DNA of 64,000 nucleotides from Paenisporosarcina sp. OV554 (GTDB taxonomy: Bacteria; Bacillota; Bacilli; Bacillales_A; Planococcaceae), in the NCBI RefSeq assembly GCF_003058165.1, contig NZ_QBUC01000014.1, positions 1 to 64,000 of the forward strand, read 5' to 3'. The notes under the pieces were generated by a model. The model ran no database searches. It had not been told where the DNA came from and saw only the letters and a program-made list of their open reading frames with translations. Shown one piece after another: positions 1 through 7,794 of this stretch. Both the position numbers and the translations under genes were made by a program. Each line of letters begins with the position of its first letter. Within the stretch, counting starts at the first letter, position 1.

Positions 1-68
1 AAGTAGTTTGTTTTGATTGATTTAACATGATTAACACACACTTTCAGAGCTTTTTATTTATTATAACG

Positions 69-99
69 AAAAAGGGAAAAGCGAATCTAGCGCTTTCCC
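69..99 (-). terminator. Rho-independent terminator
   Basis: On the minus strand a GGGAAAGCG / CGCTTTTCCC stem with one bulged base is followed by a run of five T. It lies just downstream of the decayed small gene at 132-300 and fits as its terminator. Confidence 0.55.
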
Positions 100-131
100 C
101 TAATTTCTGTATTCGTTTTGCAGTGCCCTCC

Positions 132-300
132 TTATAGGTCGATTTTTATTTCTTCTATTGCATAAAGCACCTTAAAAGCTACCAATAAGGAAATTCCTCT
201 TTGGTTAAAAAATAGGTTCTTACAGCGTAATAATCAATTCTACTTACACGGATATATTCACTTTTATTGTAATGACTCGTTCAGGGACAATGTTGTTCAT
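132..300 (-). pseudogene. Decayed small protein gene
   Basis: The minus strand from an ATG at 300 begins MNNIVPERVITIK and then loses frame. A +1 shift gives EYIRVSRIDYYAVRTYF followed by LTKEEFP, and a second shift gives VAFKVLYAIEEIKIDL before a stop at 132. The joined product would be about 57 residues with a plausible charged/hydrophobic pattern, and a terminator follows directly. I recognise no family. Coding character is an inference from the continuity of the pieces; a chance set of open frames cannot be excluded. Confidence 0.35.
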
Positions 301-353
301 TTTTGTTTACTTCCAACCATATACTCAACTAACTACATAAAGGAGTTGAGACC

Positions 354-686
354 ATGGCACTAGTTACACTGTTGGAATATTTAACAAACAAAAAGCTGAA
401 ACATAACTTAGTCGTCGGTGATAATATTGTATTACATGATGTAACTCTTAACTTTTACGAGATTAATACTGAATCTTGCTGGATTCATACTGATCAAAAA
501 CATGAAGTTAAACTTGATTTAACTAAATTCAAAAAAATGACTTTCGATGCAGCTGTTTTTGAAGCAACTAATAGCGTTGAAATGATCCGATGTATAATTG
601 AGTTAGAAGAAGACAAACCATACAATGCATATTTAGAAACTGCCAATGGTGGGTTTATAGCCGGATTTTATCGAATAGGAAAATGA
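354..686 (+). CDS. Hypothetical protein, 110 aa
   Basis: A 110-residue soluble protein with no signal peptide or membrane segment. An AAGGAG ribosome site lies 8 bases before the ATG and a perfect 12-bp terminator hairpin follows the stop, so it is a complete single-gene unit. The sequence alternates short beta-like stretches (VVGDNIVLHDVTLNFYEI, then CWIHTDQKHEVKLDL) and ends in a Gly/Phe-rich tail, suggesting a small all-beta fold. I do not recognise the family and assign no function. It is the only plus-strand gene in the first 3 kb. Confidence 0.75.
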   Translation: MALVTLLEYLTNKKLKHNLVVGDNIVLHDVTLNFYEINTESCWIHTDQKHEVKLDLTKFKKMTFDAAVFEATNSVEMIRCIIELEEDKPYNAYLETANGGFIAGFYRIGK

Positions 687-693
687 GATACAG

Positions 694-720
694 AAAATAA
701 AACCGGCTCGGTTTTATTTT
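694..720 (+). terminator. Rho-independent terminator
   Basis: A perfect 12-bp inverted repeat, AAAATAAAACCG (694-705) and CGGTTTTATTTT (709-720), has a 3-nt GCT loop and a T-rich 3' arm. It begins 8 bases after the stop of the 354-686 gene. Confidence 0.85.
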
Positions 721-799
721 ACTATTAGTTAGGAAAAAAACGACTGATCTTATTTCGCAATTGCATCCGTTAGCTTAATAACCCCATAATTAAATAAAA

Positions 800-1057
800 C
801 TATGTTATCGATTTATTTCTTTTCAATAGATAAAAAACTATAGCCAATATCACCTGAATTAAAGGAACAAATTTCGCCCAAGGAAATGGCGGATAACCAC
901 TAAAAAACCAAGCATCGGGATATAGTAAGATTGCACTTAACAACATCCAAATACAAGAACGCTTTATAAGTGCAAATACAAAAGTAATGACTGATGCTAT
1001 AAGTAATGGATAAAACAAACCTAATGTACCCAACAAGACCCCCATAATTCCATCCAA
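800..1057 (-). CDS. Small multi-pass membrane protein
   Basis: 85 residues, almost entirely hydrophobic, with three or four predicted membrane segments (roughly residues 4-28, 33-50 and 58-77) and a Lys/Arg-rich C-terminus. The start is probably TTG at 1057, because GGGAG lies 8 bases before it; an in-frame ATG at 1045 is the alternative. No family is recognised. It stands alone, between the 354-686 gene and the first copy of the duplicated intergenic block. Confidence 0.65.
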   Translation of the reverse strand: MDGIMGVLLGTLGLFYPLLIASVITFVFALIKRSCIWMLLSAILLYPDAWFFSGYPPFPWAKFVPLIQVILAIVFYLLKRNKSIT

Positions 1058-1182
1058 GTTATAATCTCCCCTAATTTATATATTTTCTCTTTACCATCTT
1101 CAACTAACCAGCCCTGTTAGTACAATAAGTCCAACAAAAAAAGCGTTAATCCTTCTTTTTATAACCTTAATATCTTAATAAA

Positions 1183-1221
1183 AACGCCCAAAACCTTTAT
1201 ATATCAAGGATTTTGGGCGTT
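1183..1221. terminator. Long hairpin inside block copy 1
   Basis: AACGCCCAAAACCTT pairs with AAGGATTTTGGGCGTT, leaving one bulged base. The matching hairpin in copy 2 (about 3136-3176) keeps the pairing despite an A-to-G change. It could terminate either strand; the T-run is weak. Confidence 0.5.
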
Positions 1222-1348
1222 CCAAAAATAGTGGGTTATTTGCGTTAAAGCTTTACATGCGAAGTATTCCAATACAAGAAAAAGAGCAAGCGTATTAAAA
1301 TAGTGACATGTTCAGTTATCTTGTTCAAAATTAAAATAAAAAATACAA

Positions 1349-1388
1349 CTGAGCCCAAATTCGTAAATGAATTGGGCTCAGCTTGTTT
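1349..1388 (+). terminator. Terminator-like hairpin inside block copy 1
   Basis: CTGAGCCCAA and TTGGGCTCAG form a stem around an AT-rich loop, followed by CTTGTTTTT on the plus strand. The same structure occurs in copy 2 near 3303-3340. Confidence 0.5.
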
Positions 1389-1487
1389 TTAGAAAGATGA
1401 TTTCTCATTGGGTTGCTTATTCAACTAAAGCACCCGTTAGTTTAAGAAGGGAAGCAATAAAAACCCCGCGAACAGGTGTTTTTATCA

Positions 1488-2324
1488 TCATACAACCATA
1501 TCTAAAATTTCATCTACCCGTTCAGGGTTTTCGTCAATCCCAAGTTTTTCACATAAACTCTTATGTGTTTTTATAAATTCGGGTACTATAGTTTTTATTA
1601 CGTTCTGTATCTCATTTGGTTCTCTACTGCTAAGCCATTTTGCAAGAAGAACTAATTGCCAATCTTGCAGTTTACTCCTTGCGCCTTCTAATTTTGCCCA
1701 ATCTCCAAAAGTATTAGGTTGTATTCCTGCTTCCATATACCAAGCTGTTGTCATCGACAATCGTAAGTTATCTATACAATTTAGAGCATAATAAAATTCT
1801 TTTCTCATTGTTCTTCGATATGCTTCGTGAACATAAGCAAAAAATTTTGTTCTCCAAATCTCTACCTCTTGAGCAGATGGAGTATAGGATAAACTCATTG
1901 ATTTTTCTAATACATCATTCACCAATCCATCAGTGTCGTGGACAATTTTGATATTTTTAAGCCAGACTGATGACTGAATGTCTTTCACTTTATAATAAAA
2001 GGTATCCACCTTAATAAAAGTATCATAGTGAGCAATACTGTGTGTTGCCCAAGGGAAGTCTTCGAAAAACAAAACCTTACCCCAGTTTTTAGCTCTCTGT
2101 TTTTTGTTCAACCTATATTTTTCAAACACTTCATCTTTGACTACTACACGAAGGTCAATATCAGAATACAAGTCTGTATTTTGATTCCCTAATGAACCTC
2201 CATAAAAAACGGCTAAAACATTTCCATCACTTAGCAAATCTTGTTCAATTGCATTTAGTAAAGTTTGACGATGTTTCGGAATTTCCAAATCTCTTTTTCT
2301 GTGTTTTGTTTCAAAATCACACAC
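1488..2324 (-). CDS. Nucleotidyltransferase-fold protein (AadK/LinB-like)
   Basis: 278 residues. Residues about 41-62 carry the pol-beta-type nucleotidyltransferase signature: a GGSLG turn followed by SDIDLRVVV with two metal-binding aspartates. The rest is helical, as in aminoglycoside 6-adenylyltransferase-like enzymes, which transfer AMP to a small molecule. A third acidic residue is probably in the IKVDTFYY strand. The GTG start at 2324 has AGGAG about 10 bases upstream. It is monocistronic between the two copies of the duplicated block. The fold is clear; resistance activity and substrate cannot be read from sequence. Confidence 0.8.
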   Translation of the reverse strand: MCDFETKHRKRDLEIPKHRQTLLNAIEQDLLSDGNVLAVFYGGSLGNQNTDLYSDIDLRVVVKDEVFEKYRLNKKQRAKNWGKVLFFEDFPWATHSIAHYDTFIKVDTFYYKVKDIQSSVWLKNIKIVHDTDGLVNDVLEKSMSLSYTPSAQEVEIWRTKFFAYVHEAYRRTMRKEFYYALNCIDNLRLSMTTAWYMEAGIQPNTFGDWAKLEGARSKLQDWQLVLLAKWLSSREPNEIQNVIKTIVPEFIKTHKSLCEKLGIDENPERVDEILDMVV

Positions 2325-2394
2325 AACAAACCAACTCCTTTAATTAGATGCTTTTGAAATATTATTCGCTAATAAAGAAAAAATCCCTTCTTTC

Positions 2395-2420
2395 AACTAA
2401 CCTGTCCCGTTAGTTTAATA
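2395..2420. repeat. Dispersed hairpin repeat, single copy
   Basis: A perfect 7-bp stem, AACTAAC (2395-2401) and GTTAGTT (2409-2415), with loop CTGTCCC. It is preceded by AATCCCTTCTTT, as are other copies of this repeat. Confidence 0.75.
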
Positions 2421-2510
2421 TGACTTATTGTAGAGATGTACCATAATACACAAATCTGCTGCCTTAGTTTAAGAAGAAAGGAGCAGCTTAAGTGATTTTT
2501 TTCTAACAAA

Positions 2511-2855
2511 TCATTTCCCTTTAAGGATGTTCAAATGTTTTGTAGATGAAATCAAATCAATTTTCTTAGCCCCTTTCTTATAATAAGTTGAAGCACCATC
2601 GCTTTCTCCTTTTTTCCAACCATTCGCTTTAAGAGCTAATTCATATCCAAATGGGATTCCATTTTCTTCAGATGTAGGGGTCCAATCATAACTTTTCCCA
2701 TGGACATTTTCTTGAACTAATTCAGCATTTTTAGGAACAGGGAAATTATATAGATCCTCTGACGGTTCGTATAGAGAAAGTGTAACGAAATAATAAATAA
2801 CTCCGCTTGTCAAAAGCGTAGTAAAAGTAAGTGTCCAACCGAACGGTTTTTTCAT
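2511..2855 (-). CDS. Membrane-anchored hypothetical protein
   Basis: 114 residues: a short basic N-terminus (MKKPFG), one hydrophobic segment at about 8-27 that is probably an uncleaved anchor, then an extracytoplasmic domain with aromatic residues (YDWTP, GYELALKANGW) ending in a Lys-rich tail. GGAAGGGAA lies just before the ATG. The region around residues 60-95 recalls small Bacillus envelope proteins, but I cannot name a family. It is monocistronic. Confidence 0.7.
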   Translation of the reverse strand: MKKPFGWTLTFTTLLTSGVIYYFVTLSLYEPSEDLYNFPVPKNAELVQENVHGKSYDWTPTSEENGIPFGYELALKANGWKKGESDGASTYYKKGAKKIDLISSTKHLNILKGK

Positions 2856-3054
2856 GGTATTTCCCTTCCTTTCAGTTCACTATTAAATTATCCTCTTCAA
2901 GTAACCTTCCTAGTTAGTAAAAAAACGTTTCTATTCTTCATTGAAACGCCTCCGTTAGTTCAAAATGAAATACTATTTATACACCCCATTATTTCTGCCT
3001 TACTCAAAAAAAAATTATTACTTAATCATACCATTCTAAAAATCCCTTCTTATT

Positions 3055-3398
3055 CAACTAACCTGCCCCGTTTAGTTCAATAAGTTCAACAAAAAAAGCG
3101 TTAATCCTTCATTCCATAACATTAACACCTAAACAAAAACGCCCAAAACCTTTATATATCAAGGGTTTTGGGCGTTACAAGAATGGTGGGTTATTTGCGT
3201 TAAAGCTTTATATGAGAAGTATTCCAATACAAGAAGAAGAGCCGGCCTATTAAAATAGTGACCTGTTCAGTTATCTAGTACAAAACAAATTAAACATAAA
3301 ATGAGCCAAATTCGCATTGAATTGGGCTCAGCTTGTTTTTAGAAAGATAATTTCTCTTTGGATTTCTTCTTCAACTAAAGCACCCGTTAGTTCAATAA
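3055..3398. repeat. Duplicated intergenic block, copy 2
   Basis: Second copy of the block at 1101-1446. It opens with AACTAAC (3056-3062), loop CTGCCCC and TTTAGTT (one extra T), carries the AACGCCC and GAGCCCAA hairpins, and closes with AACTAA / AGCACCCG / TTAGTT (3373-3392) and the trailing CAATAAG. Differences from copy 1 are scattered point changes and small indels rather than one large rearrangement. The two copies are about 1.95 kb apart in direct orientation, with two genes between them. Confidence 0.85.
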
Positions 3399-3469
3399 GC
3401 ACATACTTTATTCAGAAAAGGTAACAATACAATTAATTAGAAAAATTCTTAACGAGGTGTTTTAAAAGA

Positions 3470-3853
3470 ATGAAAAAGATGTTAATCGTTTTTATACTAT
3501 TCCTTGTTCTTATTACTTCTTCAATCGTTTCATCAGCTAAACCAACTCAAGACTCTGAAGAACTTAGGTTACAGGATATGCTTATGAGTATGCTTATACC
3601 TTATATTGAAAAAGACTTGCGTAACTACTATTATCCGAACGTTTTTAAGGATTTTTCACCTATTGTCGCTCCTTGGAGAATTGAAGTGAAAGAAACAAGA
3701 AGAGTTGATGGCTTTCGTAGCTTTAAATTGCAAATTACATTTGAAATAGAGCCTACCGATGGTGGACAATGGGTTCCAATTGGGAAAGACCGAATGACCT
3801 ATGAAATTACTGCTGGACCTACGGTTAAATTGATAAATCACACGCACCTATAG
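3470..3853 (+). CDS. DUF3888 domain-containing secreted protein
   Basis: 127 residues. A Sec-type signal peptide (MKKMLIVFILFLVLITSSI, cleavage probably after the SSA near residue 23) precedes the DUF3888 hallmark EELRLQDMLMSMLIPYIEK. The C-terminal half has the family's pattern of a basic beta strand, FKLQITFEIEP, then GKDRMTYEIT near the end. GAGGTG lies upstream of the ATG at 3470. The family is common in Bacillus and its function is unknown; export to the cell surface is inferred from the signal peptide. Confidence 0.85.
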   Translation: MKKMLIVFILFLVLITSSIVSSAKPTQDSEELRLQDMLMSMLIPYIEKDLRNYYYPNVFKDFSPIVAPWRIEVKETRRVDGFRSFKLQITFEIEPTDGGQWVPIGKDRMTYEITAGPTVKLINHTHL

Positions 3854-3890
3854 ACATATGAATACCCTCCCGAATTATAAATAATATTCC

Positions 3891-3976
3891 ACTAAACTGC
3901 CCCGTTAGTTCAATAAGTAAAAGGGCTGCTCAAGCATCTCGATGATCGTTAATTAAAGCACCCGTTAGTTGAAGAA
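3891..3976. repeat. Miniature hairpin-bounded element
   Basis: An ACTAA / ACTGCCCCG / TTAGT hairpin (3891-3909) and an AATTAA / AGCACCCG / TTAGTT hairpin (3951-3970) sit 41 bp apart. This is the same left-end/right-end pairing that bounds the two 345-bp blocks, here around only a few tens of bases. Confidence 0.6.
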
Positions 3977-3992
3977 CAAAATTGCCTTACTT

Positions 3993-4679
3993 TTAATTAA
4001 AGTCAAACATATTTTCTATTTCTTCGCTTGCTTTGGGCAATTCCATCCCCTTTTTCCAAATCAAAATTTTTTCTTTTGGCGTTCCATAATTAATCGTTTT
4101 TATCTCCTCACCACGAAATATTTCTTGTTCCTTAATGTCAATAAATTCATATCCCTTTTCCAAAACATTTAGTGATTGTGCCTTTTGCTTTATCATTGGC
4201 CGTAAAGGAGTGATATAAAAGTTTCCTTCCTTATCCATATCGTATTTTAACCTATTCAAACTATACCCATCATTTATCTCGGAATAATAGACGATTTTGC
4301 CATCTGACATTTCACTAACGTCCTTTATCTCTACCACATCGATTGGAACGTTAGTTATGTGCCAATGAAACAAACCGAAATACCCTAATGTGATAAGCGA
4401 CAATAATAATGCACTAATTATTCCCCCTTTAATAAATGATTTGGCTCTTGAACGGTTCCAAAAAGAAGATATATTTTTTATAACATTACCATCATTATTA
4501 TTTCTTTCAATTTCTTCTTTTGGTAATTTAAAATCAGCTTGTATTCTGTCTAATTCCATTTTGCAACTATCACACTCGACAAGGTGTTCTTCTACCATTC
4601 TTTTGCTGTCATCACTACAAACGTTGTCATAATACAATGGAAGCATGTCTTTAACGATTTCACATGATACTTTACTCAT
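3993..4679 (-). CDS. Anti-sigma factor with zinc-finger (zf-HC2) domain
   Basis: 228 residues. Residues 1-45 form an anti-sigma zinc-binding domain with a CEIVKDMLPLYYD start and an HLVECDSC metal site (H-x3-C-x2-C). A single membrane segment lies at about 89-108, followed by an extracytoplasmic domain of about 120 residues. This is the RsiW-type layout: the cytoplasmic domain holds the partner sigma factor at the membrane until an envelope signal triggers release. It is translated 2 bases after the sigma gene upstream (4682-5158), the normal arrangement for an ECF pair. The stimulus is unknown. Confidence 0.9.
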   Translation of the reverse strand: MSKVSCEIVKDMLPLYYDNVCSDDSKRMVEEHLVECDSCKMELDRIQADFKLPKEEIERNNNDGNVIKNISSFWNRSRAKSFIKGGIISALLLSLITLGYFGLFHWHITNVPIDVVEIKDVSEMSDGKIVYYSEINDGYSLNRLKYDMDKEGNFYITPLRPMIKQKAQSLNVLEKGYEFIDIKEQEIFRGEEIKTINYGTPKEKILIWKKGMELPKASEEIENMFDFN

Positions 4680-4681
4680 TT

Positions 4682-5158
4682 CTATTCCTCCTTTAGCAAG
4701 TCTTGAATTTTACGTTTAGCTCGGTAAAATGTGACTCTCGCCCAACTTTCTGTTTTCTCGAAAAGTTCACTTATTTGTTTTAATGAAAGTTCTCCAAATA
4801 CTCTTAACGTAAAGACTTCTTTATAAGGCTCTTCTAAGCGATGTAAGACCTTGTGTAAACGGAAAGTCTCTTCCTTATTTATTATCATTTCTTCAATCCT
4901 ATTTTCACTTGCTTCTGGTATTTCGTCTGTATCAAATCGTTTTTGTTTGTCGAGATAAGTAAAGTATGTATTTTTGGCTATTTGACAAAGCCAAACATTG
5001 AGTTTGCAATTCCCTTTGAATTTATCAATGTTTTTTAAAGCCTTGAAAAATGTTTCTTGTGTTATTTCTTCTGCGACCTTTTCGTTACGGCTTAACAATA
5101 GTACAAACGAGTAAACATCTCGAAAATATTGACTATAAATACTCTCAAAGTCAGTCAC
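4682..5158 (-). CDS. ECF-family RNA polymerase sigma factor
   Basis: 158 residues with only sigma regions 2 and 4, typical of group 4 (ECF) sigma factors. Region 2 spans about 6-70 (YFRDVYSFVLLLSRN, then EEITQETFFKAL and LNVWLCQIAKN). Region 4 spans about 100-155 (LPEPYKEVFTLR-like, then ELSLKQISELFEKTESWARV, the helix-turn-helix reading the -35 element). The GTG start at 5158 has AGGAGG 7 bases upstream; an ATG one base earlier is out of frame. It is co-transcribed with the anti-sigma gene and probably autoregulated. Not assignable to a named B. subtilis sigma. Confidence 0.9.
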   Translation of the reverse strand: MTDFESIYSQYFRDVYSFVLLLSRNEKVAEEITQETFFKALKNIDKFKGNCKLNVWLCQIAKNTYFTYLDKQKRFDTDEIPEASENRIEEMIINKEETFRLHKVLHRLEEPYKEVFTLRVFGELSLKQISELFEKTESWARVTFYRAKRKIQDLLKEE

Positions 5159-5169
5159 ATTTCAACCTC

Positions 5170-5206
5170 CTTTCATAAATAAGACTAAGTTAAGAGGGTT
5201 TCGTTA
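5170..5206 (-). promoter_or_regulatory. Candidate autoregulatory ECF promoter
   Basis: Upstream of the sigma gene, the minus strand has TGTAACGAAACC, resembling the AAC-type -35 of ECF promoters, and an AGTCTTA -10 candidate about 12-16 bases later. The match is by eye only. Confidence 0.3.
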
Positions 5207-5211
5207 CAAAA

Positions 5212-5243
5212 ATATAAAAAATTGGCAGACGTATAGGTCTGCC
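5212..5243 (-). terminator. Rho-independent terminator
   Basis: GGCAGAC and GTCTGCC form a perfect 7-bp stem with a 6-nt loop. On the minus strand it is followed by an A/T-rich tract with TTTTTTA. It insulates the sigma operon from transcription arriving from higher coordinates. Confidence 0.7.
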
Positions 5244-5321
5244 ATCAAGTCATATCATCTATTTGGAAATAGAATTCCTTTTGTTTGTTACGACTTCTGT
5301 ATAAAACCGAAGCCCTTCTTC

Positions 5322-5390
5322 ACTAACCTGCCCCGTTAGTTCAATAAGTTCAACAAAAAAAGCGTTAATCCTTCTTGGATCAACGCCTCC
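5322..5390. repeat. Dispersed hairpin repeat with built-in terminator
   Basis: ACTAAC (5322-5327) and GTTAGT (5335-5340) around loop CTGCCCC, followed by TCAATAAGTTCAAC. Next comes GCGTTAATCC (5362-5371) pairing with GGATCAACGC (5377-5386). On the minus strand the second hairpin has a G-U pair and a seven-T tail, so this copy contains a working-looking terminator. Confidence 0.75.
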
Positions 5391-5439
5391 ATTGTTATTC
5401 AAATATCTTGTATTCGTAGTTTAAGAACCCACTACACGC

Positions 5440-5473
5440 AAAAAATCGCACAGGAGCATTTTCCTGTCCGATT
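5440..5473 (-). terminator. Rho-independent terminator
   Basis: On the minus strand AATCGGACAGGA pairs with TCCTGTGCGATT (11 of 12 paired), followed by TTTTTT. It lies 39 bases after the stop of the 5512-5697 gene. Confidence 0.8.
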
Positions 5474-5511
5474 TCTTCATATTGAATAGTCCATCCAATA
5501 TGGCAGCTATA

Positions 5512-5697
5512 TTAAAACCAAAAAATCAACCCTACAATGACCAGTACTGGAATTAAAGCGATATACATCCATGCCTGGTTATTCATACTTTTTTCACTGC
5601 TATAAACAGCGTCTCTTTCCTTTGTAATTAACAGTGTACTTACCAGAGCGATACCCATAATGATGGCAACGATAATTAATATAATGAGATTGTTCAT
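5512..5697 (-). CDS. Small two-pass membrane protein
   Basis: 61 residues with two hydrophobic segments (about 3-24 and 43-61) joined by a charged loop (TKERDAVYSSEKSMNNQ). AGGAGG lies a few bases before the ATG, and a strong terminator follows. No family recognised. Single-gene unit between the ECF operon and the MocR regulator. Confidence 0.7.
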   Translation of the reverse strand: MNNLIILIIVAIIMGIALVSTLLITKERDAVYSSEKSMNNQAWMYIALIPVLVIVGLIFWF

Positions 5698-5928
5698 ATT
5701 TCCTCCTTGAAGTCAACTTTATAGTAAACGTTCTCTTAGAATCTATCCTTGCATTCAATCATTGAAATGATTACTCTTGATACAAAAATTGAATTTCTAC
5801 TTTTTCCTACTGCTCTATCGCATATTATTATCATAAAGGATTTACTAAATTTATGACCATCCATTTCGCCATTAATTATACCATCCACTTCCACACTGTA
5901 TAAATCATGATTCTTTACAAAAATAAAA

Positions 5929-7368
5929 TTACTCTTGAACCACCTGCAAGGCTTCTGCAAATCGTTTTATTCCTTCATGTATATTTTCTTCATTTTCCCT
6001 CGCATATGTAAAACGGACATATCCCTTTTCTGAACCCATTGTTGTTCCGGGAACATATATAATCCCTCTTTTTATGGATTCTTCAAGTAGTTTCATTTCA
6101 TCAATTTCTTTTCTCAACTTGCACCATATATGAATGCCGCCCTCGGGAACATGAAAATCAACTTGATTTCCTAAAAAAAATCTAAGGCTTTTGACTATTT
6201 GATCTCTTCGCTTTTTCAACTGCATGATTAACTTTTTTATATGTGCAGGAAAGTCTACTGATTCCAGGAAATCATTTGCAATCCATTGAGTGAAGCTCGA
6301 ATGTCCAAAATCAATCTGCTGCTTCGCATCTGTCAATCGTTCAATAACCGCTTTTGGACCTATAATCCACCCAATCCTCAATCCGGAAGCCACGATTTTT
6401 GATAATGAACTTATATACAGGACATTCCCATGGGAGTCCATCGACTTTAATGTGTTGACTTTATCGCCCATAAAGGAAGTTAAACTGTATGGATCATCTT
6501 CCACAATGGGAATTCCGTACTTAGTTGATATGTCCAAAACAGCTTTTCTCCTACTATGGGATAGAGATGTACCAGTTGGATTCTGGAAAGCAGGATTCAG
6601 GAAAATCATTCTGATTTTATGCTTTTTATATAAGGATACTAAGTCATCCGGATTAATCCCTTCTTTGTCCATAGGCAAATAATATGTCCTGATGCCTGCA
6701 GATTTGAATATGTGGAGACTGTAAGAATACGATGGATTCTCTATAGCTACTGCATCACCCGGCTTTAACAGGCATTGGATGACTAAATGCAAAGCCTGCT
6801 GTGCACCCGAGGTAATAAGGATTGAGGACGGATCAATTCCCTCCAATTTCCTTTCATGAATCACATGTTTTGCAATTGTATTTCTTAATATCACATTTCC
6901 CTGAGGGTGATCATAGCCCAAGCTCCCGACAAATGACCTGTTTGATGCAATACTTCTCAGCGAGCCTAATGGGAAGAGATCTTCTGACAATTCTCCACTA
7001 GCTAAATTGATCAATTTATGATCAGCCACTTCTTTTCGGATTTTTTGGGTTACCGGTAAATTGGGCAAAATAGAGCCAGCCTCAATATATCGATTCCAAC
7101 TCGGAATCCGTTTCTTCGTAATTCCCCATATATCTTTATTAATTGTTGTTCCGCTTCCTCTTTTTCTTTGGATAAGCCCATTAGATTCCAATTCATCGTA
7201 TGCCGACACAACTGTACTGCGGTTAATGTTATATTCCTTGGCCAAGAACCTTTCCGACGGAAGTGGTTTATCATGCGGAAAAGTACCATCCGAAATTCCT
7301 GCTTCGATATAATCCGCAAGCTGTTTATAGATCGCTTTCTTGGCATTTCTATCCGGCATCCAGTTCAT
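5929..7368 (-). CDS. MocR/PdxR-type PLP-dependent transcriptional regulator
   Basis: 479 residues. N-terminal GntR-type winged helix at about 10-75 (LPSERFLAKEYNINRSTVVSA, then LESNGLIQRKRGSG). A linker leads to a fold-type I aminotransferase domain at about 115-475: NPSYSYSLHIF, NPAFQNPTGTSLS, the VEDDPYS aspartate, and the PLP lysine in SSLSKIVASGLRIGW. MocR proteins bind PLP and often a substrate amine to control vitamin B6 or amino-acid genes. No pdxS/pdxT, gab or other obvious target lies beside it, so the regulon is unknown. Length is normal for the family. Confidence 0.93.
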   Translation of the reverse strand: MNWMPDRNAKKAIYKQLADYIEAGISDGTFPHDKPLPSERFLAKEYNINRSTVVSAYDELESNGLIQRKRGSGTTINKDIWGITKKRIPSWNRYIEAGSILPNLPVTQKIRKEVADHKLINLASGELSEDLFPLGSLRSIASNRSFVGSLGYDHPQGNVILRNTIAKHVIHERKLEGIDPSSILITSGAQQALHLVIQCLLKPGDAVAIENPSYSYSLHIFKSAGIRTYYLPMDKEGINPDDLVSLYKKHKIRMIFLNPAFQNPTGTSLSHSRRKAVLDISTKYGIPIVEDDPYSLTSFMGDKVNTLKSMDSHGNVLYISSLSKIVASGLRIGWIIGPKAVIERLTDAKQQIDFGHSSFTQWIANDFLESVDFPAHIKKLIMQLKKRRDQIVKSLRFFLGNQVDFHVPEGGIHIWCKLRKEIDEMKLLEESIKRGIIYVPGTTMGSEKGYVRFTYARENEENIHEGIKRFAEALQVVQE

Positions 7369-7771
7369 TTTTCACATTCCCCTTTAGTACATTTATCATT
7401 GAAGTTGATATTGTGTTTTATGTCACGATCTAGTTACTACTTCCTTTGCTTGTCTCTATTATGGCACCAATAACACCTGGAGAAAAATTAATCGCTATGC
7501 GCCAAATTTGCCTTATGAAATATTCTTTCACTTCTGCTTTTCTTAGATGGCTCGGCAAAACAGCTCTCCTTTGAAAAATGACCCGAAAAATAGCGATAGG
7601 GTTTTCCTTATCGCTGTTTTGCCATATTAAATAGTTCAACAAAAAATGCGTTAATCCTTCATGGATCAAAGCGTCCGTTAGATGAACAAGATTAACGGTA
7701 TTGTCCTCTAAAAAGACATTTTAAAGTTAGGTTTTAAAGTTAATTCTATTCTTACATTTTAATTCTATAAG
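7369..7771. other. Non-coding stretch upstream of the MocR gene
   Basis: Holds the regulator's promoter region, an AGCGATAGG/CCTTATCGCT hairpin (7592-7615) followed by GTTTT, and a degenerate copy of the dispersed repeat at 7633-7690 (AACAAAAAATGCGTTAATCC, then CATGGATC and CCGTTAG). A 79-codon minus-strand frame crosses the repeat and is probably not a gene. Confidence 0.5.
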
Positions 7772-7792
7772 AAAAGCTGCCATGGAGGCAGC
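7772..7792 (-). terminator. Rho-independent terminator
   Basis: GCTGCC and GGCAGC stem (7776-7781, 7787-7792) followed on the minus strand by TTTTCTTA. It follows the 40-codon frame and the TetR remnant. Confidence 0.6.
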
Positions 7793-7794
7793 CG

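Larger units (their letters stand above)
1101..1446. repeat. Duplicated intergenic block, copy 1
   Basis: About 345 bp that recurs at 3055-3398 with the same order of landmarks and high identity. It opens with an ACTAAC/GTTAGT hairpin (1103-1121), then the phrase AACAAAAAAAGCGTTAATCC, a long AACGCCC hairpin (1183-1221), an unstructured stretch containing GTGGGTTATTTGCGTTAAAG, a GAGCCCAA hairpin (1349-1380), and closes with an AACTAA/TTAGTT hairpin with loop AGCACCCG (1423-1442). No coding region is supported inside it. Confidence 0.85.

Noticed and set aside
1367-1576. 69-codon plus-strand frame across the end of block copy 1
   Set aside because: Starts in the GAGCCCAA hairpin and runs antisense into the nucleotidyltransferase gene.
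5736-5960. 74-codon minus-strand frame after the MocR gene
   Set aside because: Overlaps the 3' end of the regulator in another frame, has no ribosome site and resembles no family.
7430-7669. 79-codon minus-strand frame upstream of the MocR gene
   Set aside because: Its first codons are the dispersed repeat/terminator sequence and a hairpin lies within it; no ribosome site.
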